A stretch of DNA of 64,000 nucleotides from Streptantibioticus rubrisoli (GTDB lineage: Bacteria; Actinomycetota; Actinomycetes; Streptomycetales; Streptomycetaceae), in contig NZ_JANFNH010000032.1 of NCBI RefSeq assembly GCF_024436055.1, forward strand, positions 1-64,000. The letters run 5' to 3'. Made by a program: the position numbers and the translations under genes. Shown one piece after another: positions 48,601 to 58,354 of the stretch (position 1 is the first letter of the stretch; every line of letters starts with the position of its first letter). The notes beneath the pieces are model-generated. The model had not been told where the DNA came from. It saw only the letters and a list, made by a program, of their open reading frames with translations, and made no database searches.

Positions 48601-48661
48601 GGCTGGCCCGTGTCGTGTACTGCGGCACCGAGCCCGCCGCGCCCGCCAACGCCGAGGTCTG

Positions 48662-49312
48662 CTACGCCTGTTCCACGGGCAGCACGTCCGGCGACAACGC
48701 CGCCGCGCGGGCCGTGGCGGCCGTCATCCGGCGAATGTGGTGACGGCGGCACAGCACCTCGTAACCCACCTCGCCGCACGCCTGGTTGACATCGCCCACC
48801 ACGACCTGGGCGCCCTCCACCACCATCCGGCCGTCCACGGTGCGGGCGTTGTGGGTGGCCCGGGCGCCGCACCAGCACAGCGCCTCGACCTGGAGCACCT
48901 CGATCCGGTCGGCGAGCTCCATCAACCGCTGCGATCCCGGGAAGAGCCGGGTGCGGAAGTCGGTGGCGATGCCGAACGCGTAGACGTCCAGCTCCAAGTC
49001 GTCCACCACCCGGGCGAGTTGGTCGACCTGCTCGGGGGTGAAGAACTGCGCCTCGTCGGCTATCACGTAGTCGACGCGCCCGCCGCCGGACAGCCGACCC
49101 ACCACGTAGCCGTAGAAATCGAGGTCGTCGGTGGCCTCAACCGCCTTGGTGGACAGCCCCAGACGGGAGGAGAGCACCCCTGCGCCCGCGCGGTCGTCAC
49201 GGGTGAAGATCAGTCCCTCAAGACCGCGCGCCGAGCGGTTGTGCTCGATCTGCAGCGCGAGCGTGCTCTTGCCGCAGTCCATGGTCCCGCAGAAATACAC
49301 CAGTTCGGACAT
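48662..49312 (-). CDS. tdk: Thymidine kinase (type II, TK1-like)
   Basis: 216 residues. P-loop FCGTMDCGKSTLALQ, catalytic Glu in VIADEAQFFTPEQV, lasso region, and zinc cysteines/His in CWCGARATHNAR and CRRHH. It phosphorylates thymidine to dTMP for salvage. Start at ATG 49312 with the P-loop immediately after, as normal. Confidence 0.95.
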   Translation of the reverse strand: MSELVYFCGTMDCGKSTLALQIEHNRSARGLEGLIFTRDDRAGAGVLSSRLGLSTKAVEATDDLDFYGYVVGRLSGGGRVDYVIADEAQFFTPEQVDQLARVVDDLELDVYAFGIATDFRTRLFPGSQRLMELADRIEVLQVEALCWCGARATHNARTVDGRMVVEGAQVVVGDVNQACGEVGYEVLCRRHHIRRMTAATARAAALSPDVLPVEQA

Positions 49313-49426
49313 GGAGCAGCCACGAGCCTTTCGAGAAGAGGAGGTTGGCAGGGGTCGGCGGAGCCTGGGCAGGAGGCCTGGCGGGAAGCCGACCCGGCCC
49401 CCGTCCGCGTGGTGGGAGGCGCCGGA

Positions 49427-50626
49427 TCAGGAGCGGACTTCGAGGAGCGGTACGAGCTGTTCCACCGGCGCGAGCGAGCCGTGCAGGCCGACCATCGAGG
49501 ACTCCCCGGGCTCGTTGCGGGTGGCGACCACCGCGATGTCGTCCCGGGCCACCGCCACCACGTCGCCGATCCGGCCGTGCACCCGCTCGTCGACGCGCGG
49601 CCCGAACCACCCGGCGGCGATGGCCTGTTCACGGGTGGCCACCCACATCCGGTCGCCGAGCACCTCGCTCCACACCGCGTGCACATCGGCGGCGGCGCCC
49701 GGCACCGCGTAGACATGGCGGGCGCGTGCCTCGCCGCCGAGCAGCTCGACGCCCGCGCGCAGCTCCCAGTCCTCGTCGAAGTCGATCCGCGACTCGGGGT
49801 CGAAGGGGATGTCGACCATTCCGTGGTCGGCGGTGATGTACAGCGCGGAGCGCGGCGGGAGTTGCTCGGCGAGCCGCTGCGCCAGGCGGTCGACCATCAT
49901 CAACTGGCCGCGCCAGGCGTCGGAGTCGACACCGTGCCGGTGCCCCATGCCGTCGAGTTCGCTGTAGTACGTGTAGACCAGCGCACGGTCCGCGGCGGCC
50001 AGCCGGTCGGCGGCGAGGTCCATCCGCTCCTCACCGGTGAGCCTGCCGTGGAACGTTCCGCCGGACAGCGCGATCTGGGTCAGCGGGGTGTGCTCAAACG
50101 CCGGTGCGGAGACCTGGCAGGTGGCGACCCCGGCGGCGTCGCTGAGCTGGAAGACCGTGGGGTACGGCTGCCACTGGTACGGGTCGGTCCACGGCTGCCA
50201 GCGCAACTGGTTCATCAGCTGGTGCTGTCCGGGTACGGCGACCGTGTACCCGGCCAGGCCGTGGGCGCCCGGGGGCAGTCCGGTGCCCACCGACGCCAGC
50301 GAGGTGGCGGTGGTGGACGGGAAACCGGCGGTGAGCGGCGTTCCGGAGCCGCCCAGCGAGGTGCCGAGCAGCGAGGTCAGGAAGGGCGCCTCGTCCGGGT
50401 GGGCCTTCAGCAGCTCCCAGCCCATGCCGTCCACCAGGAAGACGCACACCCGGTCGGCGGGCGTCAGCTCCAGGGCGGTGGCCGGGACGCCGGGCACCGA
50501 AAGGCCGCGGGCCAGTGCGGGCAGCAGGTCGGCGAGGGCGGCCGTGCCGTAACGGGGTGCGGGGGCGGTACGGATGTCGAGCGGCGCGGGGTAACCGTGC
50601 TGGCCGGTCGCGGCGGGCTGCGCCAT
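49427..50626 (-). CDS. Alkaline-phosphatase-superfamily phosphodiesterase/nucleotide pyrophosphatase
   Basis: 399 residues. Metal and nucleophile motifs of the superfamily: CVFLVDGMGWELLK, nucleophile Thr in TAGFPSTTATSLASVGTGLP, HGLAGYTV, YYSELDGMGHRHG (Asp/His ligands), and ITADHGMVDIPFD. It is probably a soluble or membrane-attached NPP-type enzyme hydrolysing nucleotide diesters or phosphonate-like substrates. No signal peptide is evident. It starts at ATG 50626, overlapping the DUF5998 stop by one base. Confidence 0.85.
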   Translation of the reverse strand: MAQPAATGQHGYPAPLDIRTAPAPRYGTAALADLLPALARGLSVPGVPATALELTPADRVCVFLVDGMGWELLKAHPDEAPFLTSLLGTSLGGSGTPLTAGFPSTTATSLASVGTGLPPGAHGLAGYTVAVPGQHQLMNQLRWQPWTDPYQWQPYPTVFQLSDAAGVATCQVSAPAFEHTPLTQIALSGGTFHGRLTGEERMDLAADRLAAADRALVYTYYSELDGMGHRHGVDSDAWRGQLMMVDRLAQRLAEQLPPRSALYITADHGMVDIPFDPESRIDFDEDWELRAGVELLGGEARARHVYAVPGAAADVHAVWSEVLGDRMWVATREQAIAAGWFGPRVDERVHGRIGDVVAVARDDIAVVATRNEPGESSMVGLHGSLAPVEQLVPLLEVRS

Positions 50627-51222
50627 CAGCGCTGCGCCGCACTGGTGGCGGCGGTGGCCTCGGAAAGCGCCTGGGCGAAGGCGAGCGTCTGGCGCACCGC
50701 CTCCGGTCCGTCGCCCGCCTCGCTGACCCGCAGCGAGAGGTCGTCGGCGGTGGAGGACCCGGTGAAGCCGTGGTCCGCGTCGCAGTTGGGGTCGCCGCAG
50801 GCGGCGGGCTCCAGATCCAGACGGCTGACGGCGCCCCACCCTATGGTGAGCACCACCTCGCGTGGCAGCGTGCCGGGGGTGTACGACTCGGGGTTGGCCA
50901 CCACCCGGCTGACCACCACGGACGAGATCCGGCCTATCTTCACCGACTCGGTGGAGGTGGTGGCGTACGGGGTGGGCGAGCTGTCGTCGGCGCCCTGTTC
51001 GTCGGTGTGGCTGACCAGGAAGCGGGTGGGGGTCAGGACGAGGACGGTGACGTGGCGTCGCACCTCGTTGGCGTCGAACGTGGTTTCCTGGTTGACCAGG
51101 TACGCCACCACCGGTTCCCCGCCGACCGAGGCCTCCACGGCCTCCGCCACGAGCGCCGGGTAGTAGCCGCTGCGCTCGATCGCCGCGCGCAGCCCCTGAG
51201 TCGTCGTACCGGTCTTCGCCAT
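50626..51222 (-). CDS. DUF5998 protein
   Basis: 198 residues. It starts MAKTGTTTQGLRAAIERSGY. Conserved features are VVAYLVNQETTFDANEVRRH, LTPTRFLVSHTDEQ, ESVKIGRISSVVVSRVVANP and CGDPNCDADHGFTG (a possible CxxxxC/H metal site). It belongs to an actinobacterial family without known function. It is coupled to the phosphodiesterase gene by TGATG, which suggests a shared role. Confidence 0.8.
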   Translation of the reverse strand: MAKTGTTTQGLRAAIERSGYYPALVAEAVEASVGGEPVVAYLVNQETTFDANEVRRHVTVLVLTPTRFLVSHTDEQGADDSSPTPYATTSTESVKIGRISSVVVSRVVANPESYTPGTLPREVVLTIGWGAVSRLDLEPAACGDPNCDADHGFTGSSTADDLSLRVSEAGDGPEAVRQTLAFAQALSEATAATSAAQR

Positions 51223-51250
51223 GGCCACCATCTTAGTGTCGGCCGCACCG

Positions 51251-53998
51251 TCACAGAGACGACAGTGCGCGCGGCCCCAGGTCGGTACGGGCCGGGGGGT
51301 GCGCCAGCCGTACCGTCGCGCCGAGCACGCTGACCCCGAGCCCGCGGCTGGCCACGACGACGGGTTCGAGGTGTACCGAGACCACCTCGGGCAGGTCGTC
51401 GACCAGCCGGGAGACCCGCAGCAGCGTCTCCTCCAGGGCGGCGGTGTCGGCGGGCTCCGCGCCGCGCCAGCCGAACAGCATGGGCGCCGCCTTGATGCCG
51501 CGCACCAGCTGAGCGGCGTCCCGGTCGGTGACCGGCACCAGATGGTGCGCGAGGTCACCGAGCAGCTCGGAGGCGGCGCCCGCGAGGCCGAAGGAGAGCA
51601 CCGAACCAGCGGCCGGGTCCACGGCGGCCCGCACCACGGTGTCGACGCCGCGCGGCGCCATGGACTGCACCACCGGCAGCACCTCCTCGGGTCGTCCCAG
51701 CCGCCGGGTCAACTCCTGGTAGGCGCGCCGCAGTTCGCCCTCCCCGGCGAGGTCGAGCCGGACCCCGCCGAGGTCGGCGCGGTGCCGCAGGTGGGGGGCG
51801 GTGGCCTTGAGCGCCACCGGGTAGCCCAGCAGCCGGGCCGCCTCGACCGCGCCGTCGGCGTCGGGGGCGGGCAGCGCGGCCCGTACCTCGATGCCGTACC
51901 GGCCGAGCAGCGCGCGCCCGACCGCGTCGTCCAGGGTGACGCCCCGGCCGCCCGCGGGCTCGGTGGCATCCAGCAGCCGGTCGACGTCCGCCCTGGCCGC
52001 CGCCTCGTCGATGCCGTCGAGTTCGGGCACCCGGCCGGGGATCGCGTCCTCCCGGCGCCAGCGTGCGTAGCGCACCGCCTCGGCCAGTGCCCGTACCGCC
52101 CGCTCGGCGGCCGGGTAGGCGGGGATCCGGGGTGCGGCGGGTGTGCCCTGGGGCGCTGCCCCGCCCAGCCGGTCGGCGAGCCGGTCCAGGGCGAGCTGGA
52201 CCACGGCCACCGGCTTGCCCGCGCCCCCTGCGGCGGTGCGCAGCGCCGCCGCCAGCGCCGGGTCGTCGCCCGAGTCCGGGTCGTCGGCGTCGACCGCGCC
52301 GACCCGTGGGATGGCGGTGACCACGACGGCGTCCACGTCGTCGGCGGCCAGGGCCTGGGTCAGTGCGCCGTGGAAGTCCCCGGGTGCGGCGGCGGTGGTC
52401 AGGTCGCGCGGTGGCGCCGGGCGCAGTCCGGCGCTCAGGCAGGCGTCGTAGGCGAGCAGGCCCAGCGACTCGGAGTTGCCGAGGATGGCGACCCGGTCGC
52501 CCGCTGGCAGCGGCTGGTGCGCCAACAGCACTCCGGTGTCCAGGAGTTCGGTCACCGTGTCGACCCGGATGATCCCGGCCTGCCGCAGCAGCGCTGAGAC
52601 GGTGGTGTCCGGGATGCGGGTGACGGGGACGGTGTGGCCGGACGGAAGGGCGCCGGAGTGCCGGGCGCCCTTGACCACGACGACGGGTTTGACGGCGGCG
52701 GTGCGGCGCGCCAGCCGGGTGAACTTGCGCGGGTTGCCGATGGATTCCAGGTACATCAGCGCCACGTCGGTGTCCGGGTCGTCGTGCCAGTACTGGAGCA
52801 GGTCGTTTCCGGACACGTCGGCGCGGTTGCCCGCCGAGACGAAGGTGGAGACGCCGCCGAGTCCGGCGCCGCGCCGGTGCAGTCCGGACAGCAGGGCGAT
52901 GCCGATGGCGCCGGACTGGGTGAACAGCCCCAGCCGCCCGGCGGCGGGCGCCTCCGGTGACAGGGTCGCGTTCAGCCGTACCGCGGGGGCGGTGTTGAGC
53001 AGGCCGAACGCGTTCGGCCCGATGACCCGCATCCCGTAGGAGCGGGCCTGGCGGACCAGGGCGCGCTGCCGGTCCCGTCCCTCGGGGCCGGACTCGGCGT
53101 AGCCGCCTGCCACCACCAGCAGTCCCTGCACTCCGCGTACCCCGCAGTCCGCCACGGCCTCCGGCACCGCCTGGGCGGGCACCGCCAGGACCGCCAGGTC
53201 CACCGGCTGGCCGATGGCGGCCACCGAGCGGTACGCGGGGACGCCTTCCGGTTCCAGGGTGTCCATGCCCTGCGGGAAGTTGCGGTTGACGGCGTACAGG
53301 CGGCCGGTGAAGCCCGCGGCGAGCAGGTTGCGCAACAGGCCGCGGCCGACCCCGCCCTCGGCCCGCCCGGTGCCGACCACGGCGACCGCGCGGGGGGCCA
53401 GCAGCCGCTGCACGGAGCGGGCCTCGGCGCGCTGCTCGCGGGCGCGCATCACCGCGACCGACGCCTCGGTGGGCTCCAGGTCGAGTTCCAGGCGGACCAC
53501 GCCGTCGGTGAAGCTGCGCTCGGCGGTGTAGCCCGCGTCCGTGAAGACTTTGATCATCTTCCGGTTGGCGGGCAGCACTTCGGCGTCGAAGCGGCGGATG
53601 CCGTTCTCCCGGGCGACCGCCGCGATGTGCTCCAGCAGCGCGGAGGCGACGCCTCGGCCCTGGTGGGCGTCCTGGACCAGGAACGCCACCTCGGCCACGC
53701 CGTCGTCCAGCCGGTCGTAGCGGACGGTGGCGATGAACTCGCCGCCCACCGTGGCCGCCAGGCCCACCCGGTCGACGTAGTCGTGGTGGGTGAAGCGGTG
53801 CACGTCCCGGTCGGAAAGCCGGGGGTAGGGGGCGAAGAAGCGGTAGTACTTCGACTCGTCGGAAACCTGCTCGTAGAAGCTGACCAGCCGCTGTGCGTCG
53901 TCGGGTGTGATGGGCCGGATGTGGGCGATCCCCCCGTCGCGCAGCACCACGTCCGCCTCCCAGTGGACGGGGTAGGCCGGGGTGTGCGAGGTCTCCAT
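51251..53998 (-). CDS. PatA-type protein acetyltransferase: GNAT plus NDP-forming acyl-CoA-synthetase-like domains
   Basis: 915 residues. The GNAT domain comes first (about 20-175: HIRPITPDDAQRLVSFYEQ; acetyl-CoA loop QDAHQGRGVASALLEH), then a CoA-binding Rossmann domain (RAVAVVGTGRAEGGVGRGLL), a ligase-CoA domain (FTQSGAIGIALLSGLHRRG) and a C-terminal ATP-grasp (ALLGRYGIEV, LGYPVALKATAPHLRHRADL). Enterobacterial Pat has the opposite order with GNAT last; GNAT-first enzymes are known from Streptomyces and acetylate acetyl-CoA synthetases. ATG 53998 is chosen since homology begins there. Confidence 0.88.
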   Translation of the reverse strand: METSHTPAYPVHWEADVVLRDGGIAHIRPITPDDAQRLVSFYEQVSDESKYYRFFAPYPRLSDRDVHRFTHHDYVDRVGLAATVGGEFIATVRYDRLDDGVAEVAFLVQDAHQGRGVASALLEHIAAVARENGIRRFDAEVLPANRKMIKVFTDAGYTAERSFTDGVVRLELDLEPTEASVAVMRAREQRAEARSVQRLLAPRAVAVVGTGRAEGGVGRGLLRNLLAAGFTGRLYAVNRNFPQGMDTLEPEGVPAYRSVAAIGQPVDLAVLAVPAQAVPEAVADCGVRGVQGLLVVAGGYAESGPEGRDRQRALVRQARSYGMRVIGPNAFGLLNTAPAVRLNATLSPEAPAAGRLGLFTQSGAIGIALLSGLHRRGAGLGGVSTFVSAGNRADVSGNDLLQYWHDDPDTDVALMYLESIGNPRKFTRLARRTAAVKPVVVVKGARHSGALPSGHTVPVTRIPDTTVSALLRQAGIIRVDTVTELLDTGVLLAHQPLPAGDRVAILGNSESLGLLAYDACLSAGLRPAPPRDLTTAAAPGDFHGALTQALAADDVDAVVVTAIPRVGAVDADDPDSGDDPALAAALRTAAGGAGKPVAVVQLALDRLADRLGGAAPQGTPAAPRIPAYPAAERAVRALAEAVRYARWRREDAIPGRVPELDGIDEAAARADVDRLLDATEPAGGRGVTLDDAVGRALLGRYGIEVRAALPAPDADGAVEAARLLGYPVALKATAPHLRHRADLGGVRLDLAGEGELRRAYQELTRRLGRPEEVLPVVQSMAPRGVDTVVRAAVDPAAGSVLSFGLAGAASELLGDLAHHLVPVTDRDAAQLVRGIKAAPMLFGWRGAEPADTAALEETLLRVSRLVDDLPEVVSVHLEPVVVASRGLGVSVLGATVRLAHPPARTDLGPRALSSL

Positions 53999-54140
53999 GG
54001 GCGCAAGGGTAGGCCGATCGGCCCGGTTCGGCGCCGCCGCGGCCGGCGATCGGGAAGACGGCGCGCCGGGGAGGCGTCCGGCATCCGCACGGCCGTGGTT
54101 AACTGGTCTAGACAACCGGAGTCATCAGAAGGGTTGAACC

Positions 54141-54422
54141 ATGGCTGAGCGCCGCGTCAACGTCGGTTGGGCCGAGGGCCTGCACGCCCGCCCCGCGTCG
54201 ATCTTCGTCCGCGCCGCGACCGCCGCCGGCGTGCCGATCACGATCGCCAAGGCCGACGGCACCCCGGTCAACGCCGCCTCCATGCTCGCCGTGCTCGGGC
54301 TGGGCGCGCAGGGCGGCGAGGAGATCGTGCTGGCCTCCGACGCCGAGGGCGCGGAGGCGGCGTTGGACCGGTTGTCCAAGCTGGTCGCCGAGGGCCTGGA
54401 CGAGCTGCCGGAAACCGTCTGA
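54141..54422 (+). CDS. ptsH: HPr, phosphocarrier of the PTS
   Basis: 93 residues. Active-site His15 in GLHARPASIF, and Ser47 in VNAASMLAVLGLGAQ at the position of the regulatory serine. It takes phosphate from enzyme I and passes it to EIIA domains, and in Streptomyces supports GlcNAc and fructose uptake. No ptsI or EII gene is adjacent. It is followed by one of the longest hairpins in the window. Confidence 0.95.
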   Translation: MAERRVNVGWAEGLHARPASIFVRAATAAGVPITIAKADGTPVNAASMLAVLGLGAQGGEEIVLASDAEGAEAALDRLSKLVAEGLDELPETV

Positions 54423-54448
54423 GATTTTCCCCGCCCAATGCGCGGCGC

Positions 54449-54486
54449 GGCGGTGCCGGGTATCCGTTCGGATACCCGGCACCGCC
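54449..54486 (+). terminator. Long perfect hairpin after ptsH
   Basis: Arms of 18 bp (54449-54466 and 54469-54486) with only a TT between them; the core reads GGTGCCGGGTATCCG and its complement. It lies between convergent ptsH and the gntR-type gene. Confidence 0.8.
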
Positions 54487-54569
54487 CTTCGCATATCCAC
54501 GGGGAAACCGGAAAGCAGCCGGAAACCATCGGTCGCGCAATTCCCCAGAAGTTGTATACGGGACGATTG

Positions 54570-55271
54570 TTAAATGCGATCGCGTCCTGTGTGTACAGCG
54601 CGTTTCAGCCGGAGCGCGGCGGCCGCCCCGGCCACGTGCGCGGCGGCCGTCTCGCGCGCCCGCGCCGCGTCGCGACGGGCCACCGCGTCGGTGATCGCCG
54701 CGTGCTCCTCCCAACCGGAGGCGGCCCGCCCGGCCTGCTCCACCGCGTACATCCAGGAGATCTTCCGCCGTAACTGGGTGAGCAGCGAGGCGAGTCCAGG
54801 GCTGCCGGAGGCCTGGGCCAGCGTCTCGTGGAACCAGCCGTCCAGCGCGGGCAGATCCGACAACTGCCCTTCCCTGCAACGCTCCTGCCCCAGCCGCACC
54901 AGCCCACTCAGCACCCGCAGTTGCTGCTGGGTACGCCGCTGAGCGGCCCGCGCGGCGCCCAACGGCTCAAGCAGCGCCCGCATTTCCAGCAGGTCGCCCG
55001 CCTCCTGCTCGGTGGGCTCGGCCACGGTGGCGCCCACATGCCTGCGGGTGCGCACGAAGCCCTCCGACTCCAGGGTGCGCAGCGCCTCGCGCACCGGCAC
55101 CCGGGACACCCCGTACCGCTTGGCCAGCAACTCCTCGGTCAGCCGGCCGCCGGGAGCGAAGAACCCGCTGACGATGTCGTCCCGGATCGCGGAGCACACC
55201 GTGCGCGCGGAAATACGCCGCACCGCCTCACCGGTACCGTCCACTTCCGATCGCGTTTTGCCGGTCACCAT
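54570..55271 (-). CDS. GntR-family regulator, FadR/VanR (FCD) type
   Basis: 233 residues from ATG 55271. Winged helix AIRDDIVSGFFAPGGRLTEE, LAKRYGVSRVPVREALRTLE, SEGFVRTRRHVGATVAEPT, then an all-helical FCD effector domain (MRALLEPLGAARAAQ, LDGWFHETLAQASGSP, EEHAAITDAVARRDAARA). The FCD domain normally binds a carboxylate through Asp/His residues (WFHETL and HAAI His are candidates). Convergent with ptsH; target and effector unknown. Confidence 0.88.
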   Translation of the reverse strand: MVTGKTRSEVDGTGEAVRRISARTVCSAIRDDIVSGFFAPGGRLTEELLAKRYGVSRVPVREALRTLESEGFVRTRRHVGATVAEPTEQEAGDLLEMRALLEPLGAARAAQRRTQQQLRVLSGLVRLGQERCREGQLSDLPALDGWFHETLAQASGSPGLASLLTQLRRKISWMYAVEQAGRAASGWEEHAAITDAVARRDAARARETAAAHVAGAAAALRLKRAVHTGRDRI

Positions 55272-55389
55272 TCCCAAACTGTATTCCACAGTGGCGGCGG
55301 CACCGGCGGCCGGGATGAATTCGGCGAATTCTCGCACCCGCCGTCCCGCACCCTCGGGGCAGGTCGGACGGCGGGTGCGCCAAGCGGCG

Positions 55390-56781
55390 CTAGCCGCGGA
55401 TCACGCAGACCGGGCCGATGCCCAACTCCCGTACCGGAGCCTCGATCACCGAAGCGTCGCCGACCAGCACCACCACCAGGCGGTCCGGTGCGAAGGCGTT
55501 GACCGCGGCGGCCGTCGCCTCCACCGTGCCGGTCGCGGCCAGCCGCTCGTACAGCCGGGCCTGGAAGTCGTCCGGCAGGTACTGCTCGACCTGGTCCGCG
55601 AGGGTGTCGGCGACCGCGGCGGCGGTCTCGTACTTCAACGGCGCCACCCCGACCAGGTTCTGCACCGCCACGTCCCGCTCCTCGTCGGTCAGCCCGTCCT
55701 TGGCGAGGGTGCGCAGCACCTGCCAGGTGTCGGCGAGCGCCGGAGCCGTCACATCGGTGGCGACCGAACCACTGATCGCCAGCAGCGAGGCGCCCGATCC
55801 GTCCGGCGCCGAGCGCAGCACCTGGCCGAAAGCCCGCACCCCGTAGGTGTAGCCCTTCTCCTCGCGCAGCACCCGGTCGAGCCGCGAGGTCAACGTGCCG
55901 CCCAGGCAGTACGTGCCGAGCACCTGCGCGGGCCACACCATGTCGTGCCGGTCCGGTCCGATGCGGCCGATGAGCATCTGGGTCTGCACCGCGCCCGGCC
56001 GGTCCACGATCACCACCCGGGCGGTGTCGTCCGCGGTGATCGGCGGCATCCGGCGGAGCGCCGCGGCGGCACCGCTCCAGGCGCCGAGTGTCCTGGCGAG
56101 CACCGCGTCAAGATCGATTCCGGTCAGATCGCCGACGATGACGGCGGTCGCGGTGGCCGGGCGGACGTGTGCGGTGTAAAAGGCGCGCACCGCCGCGGAG
56201 TCGATGTTGGCCACCGTCTCCTCGGTGCCCTGCCGTGGACGGGACATCCGGGAGTCGGCCGGGAACAGCTCGCCGGACAGCGCGACCGCGGCGCGGCGGG
56301 CCGGGTTGGCCATCTCGTGCGGGATCTCGTCCAGCCGGTTCTTCACCAGCCGGTCGACCTCGCTGTCGGGGAAGGCGGGCGCGCGCAGCGCGTCGGCCAG
56401 CAGGCCGAGCGCCTTCTCCAGCCGGGACGCCGGTACTTCGAGCTGTACCCGTACCCCCGGGTGGTCGGCGTGCGCGTCCAACGTGGCGCCGCAGCGCTCC
56501 AGTTCGGCCGCGAACTCCTCCGCGGTGAGGGTGTCGGTGCCCTCGGAGAACGCCCTGGCCATGATGGTGGCCACGCCGTCCAGACCGGCGGGCTCGGCGT
56601 CCAGCGGGGCGTCCAGCAGCACCTCGACCGCGATCACCTTCTGGCCGGGCCGGTGGCAGTGCAGCACCGTCAGGCCGTTGGGCAGCGCGCCGCGCTCGGG
56701 GGCCGGGAAGGCCCACGGCTTGGCCTGGCCGCCCTGCGGCTGCGGGTGGAACGTCATGGTGGACTGGGTGGCGTTGGTCAT
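55390..56781 (-). CDS. M16 peptidase family protein, non-catalytic partner
   Basis: 463 residues. Both M16 halves are recognisable (LLDAPLDAEPAGLDGVATIM; LGTYCLGGTLTSRLDRVLRE; EEKGYTYGVRAF), but the HxxEH zinc motif is missing: the position where it should lie reads GVATIMARAFSEGT. It resembles the regulatory subunit of two-gene M16B peptidases. It overlaps the catalytic gene by ATGA, so the two are made in equal amounts. Confidence 0.88.
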   Translation of the reverse strand: MTNATQSTMTFHPQPQGGQAKPWAFPAPERGALPNGLTVLHCHRPGQKVIAVEVLLDAPLDAEPAGLDGVATIMARAFSEGTDTLTAEEFAAELERCGATLDAHADHPGVRVQLEVPASRLEKALGLLADALRAPAFPDSEVDRLVKNRLDEIPHEMANPARRAAVALSGELFPADSRMSRPRQGTEETVANIDSAAVRAFYTAHVRPATATAVIVGDLTGIDLDAVLARTLGAWSGAAAALRRMPPITADDTARVVIVDRPGAVQTQMLIGRIGPDRHDMVWPAQVLGTYCLGGTLTSRLDRVLREEKGYTYGVRAFGQVLRSAPDGSGASLLAISGSVATDVTAPALADTWQVLRTLAKDGLTDEERDVAVQNLVGVAPLKYETAAAVADTLADQVEQYLPDDFQARLYERLAATGTVEATAAAVNAFAPDRLVVVLVGDASVIEAPVRELGIGPVCVIRG

Positions 56782-58148
56782 CGGGCTTCCTCGCCGTCTT
56801 CCTCGACGGGACCGACGGTCGGGCCCTCGGGTCCCTCCGGGGCGCCCTCGCGCCCGGTCGGTTCGTAGATCAGTACCGCCCGGTTGTCCGGGCGCAGCCG
56901 CGCCGCGGCCACCGCCTTGACCTCCTCGGGGGTCACCTCGAGCACCCGCCGCACAGCGGTCAGTGCCAGTTGCGGATCACCGAACAGCACGGCGTAGCGG
57001 CACAGTTCGTCGGCGCGACCGCCGACGGTGGCCAGCCGGTCCAGCCATTCGCGCTCCAGTTGCGCCTGGGCGCGCTCCATCTCCTCGGGCGTCGGCCCCT
57101 GTTCGGCGAACCGGGCCAGCTCCTCGTCGACGGCGGCCTCGATGTCGGCCACCTCGGCGCCGCTGGACGCCTTCACGTCCAGCCAGCCGAGCGAGGGTGC
57201 ACCGGCCAGCCGCAGCAGGCCGAAGCCCGCACCGACCGCGGTGCGGTCGTGCCGCACCAGCCGGTTGTGCAGCCGGGAGGACTCGCCGCCACCGAGGACG
57301 GTCAGCGCCAGGTCGGCGGCGTCCGCCTCACGGGTGCCGTCGTGCGGCAGCCGGTAGGCGGCCATCAGGGCGCGGGACGGCACGTCCTCCTGGACCACTT
57401 CGCGCAGTTCCCCGCCGATCAGGTGGGGCAGCGAGCCGTCGCGCGGGGCGGGCTTGCCGTCGTGCGCCGGGATGGATCCGAAGTACTTCTCGATCCAGCG
57501 CAGCGTCTGCTCCGGGTCGATGTCGCCGACGACGGCCAGCACCGCGTTGTTCGGCGCGTAGTAGGTGCGGAAGAACTGCTGGGCGTCCTCCAGCGAGGCC
57601 GCGTCCAGGTCCGCCATCGAGCCGATCGGCGTGTGGTGGTACGGGTGGCCCTCCGGGTAGGACATGGCCGTCAGCCGCTCGAACGCGGTGCCGTAGGGGA
57701 CGTTGTCGTACCGCTGGCGGCGCTCGTTCTTGACCACGTCGCGCTGGTTGTCCAGGCTCTGCTGGTCGAGCGCGGTGAGCAGGCTGCCCATCCGGTCGGC
57801 CTCCAGCCACAGCGCCAGCTCCACCTGGTGGGCGGGCATGGTCTCGAAGTAGTTGGTGCGCTCGAAGCTGGTGGTGCCGTTGAGCGAGCCCCCCGCGCCC
57901 TGCACCAGCTCGAAGTGGCCGTTGCCCGGCACCTGGGCGGAGCCCTGGAACATCAAGTGCTCGAAGAGATGGGCGAGTCCGGTGCGGCCCGCGACCTCGT
58001 GGCGCGAGCCGACGTCGTACCAGAGGCAGATCGCGGCGACCGGCGTGAGGTGGTCCTCGGAGAGCACCACGCGCAGCCCGTTGGCCAGGCGGTGCTCCGT
58101 CGCTGTCAGGCCGCCGGGTTGTGCCTCCGGCGAGGCCGTGTGAGCCAT
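56778..58148 (-). CDS. M16 family zinc peptidase, catalytic subunit
   Basis: 456 residues. Zinc motif HLFEHLMF (HxxEH) near residue 64, followed about 75 residues on by the second Glu region. The C-terminal half has GGGESSRLHNRLVRHDRTAV. No signal peptide, so probably cytosolic. GGAAGGA precedes the ATG at 58148. Pairs with the downstream non-catalytic gene. Confidence 0.92.
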   Translation of the reverse strand: MAHTASPEAQPGGLTATEHRLANGLRVVLSEDHLTPVAAICLWYDVGSRHEVAGRTGLAHLFEHLMFQGSAQVPGNGHFELVQGAGGSLNGTTSFERTNYFETMPAHQVELALWLEADRMGSLLTALDQQSLDNQRDVVKNERRQRYDNVPYGTAFERLTAMSYPEGHPYHHTPIGSMADLDAASLEDAQQFFRTYYAPNNAVLAVVGDIDPEQTLRWIEKYFGSIPAHDGKPAPRDGSLPHLIGGELREVVQEDVPSRALMAAYRLPHDGTREADAADLALTVLGGGESSRLHNRLVRHDRTAVGAGFGLLRLAGAPSLGWLDVKASSGAEVADIEAAVDEELARFAEQGPTPEEMERAQAQLEREWLDRLATVGGRADELCRYAVLFGDPQLALTAVRRVLEVTPEEVKAVAAARLRPDNRAVLIYEPTGREGAPEGPEGPTVGPVEEDGEEAR

Positions 58149-58354
58149 GGGCGAGAAGTCCTTCCGGTCGCGTTGTCGATCGTCCCCACTCTAGGCAAGC
58201 GCACGGACAGGGGGCGAAGTTCCCGGCCTTCCCGCTGGGGTGTCGTGGGGCTGGCGGAGGCGGTCGGGACGGGTCCTGGTCCGCGCTGTCAGTGGGGCGG
58301 TCCACAATGGAGCCGACAGAACCCGACCAGGTCCGCCCAAGGAGCAGCCGCGCG

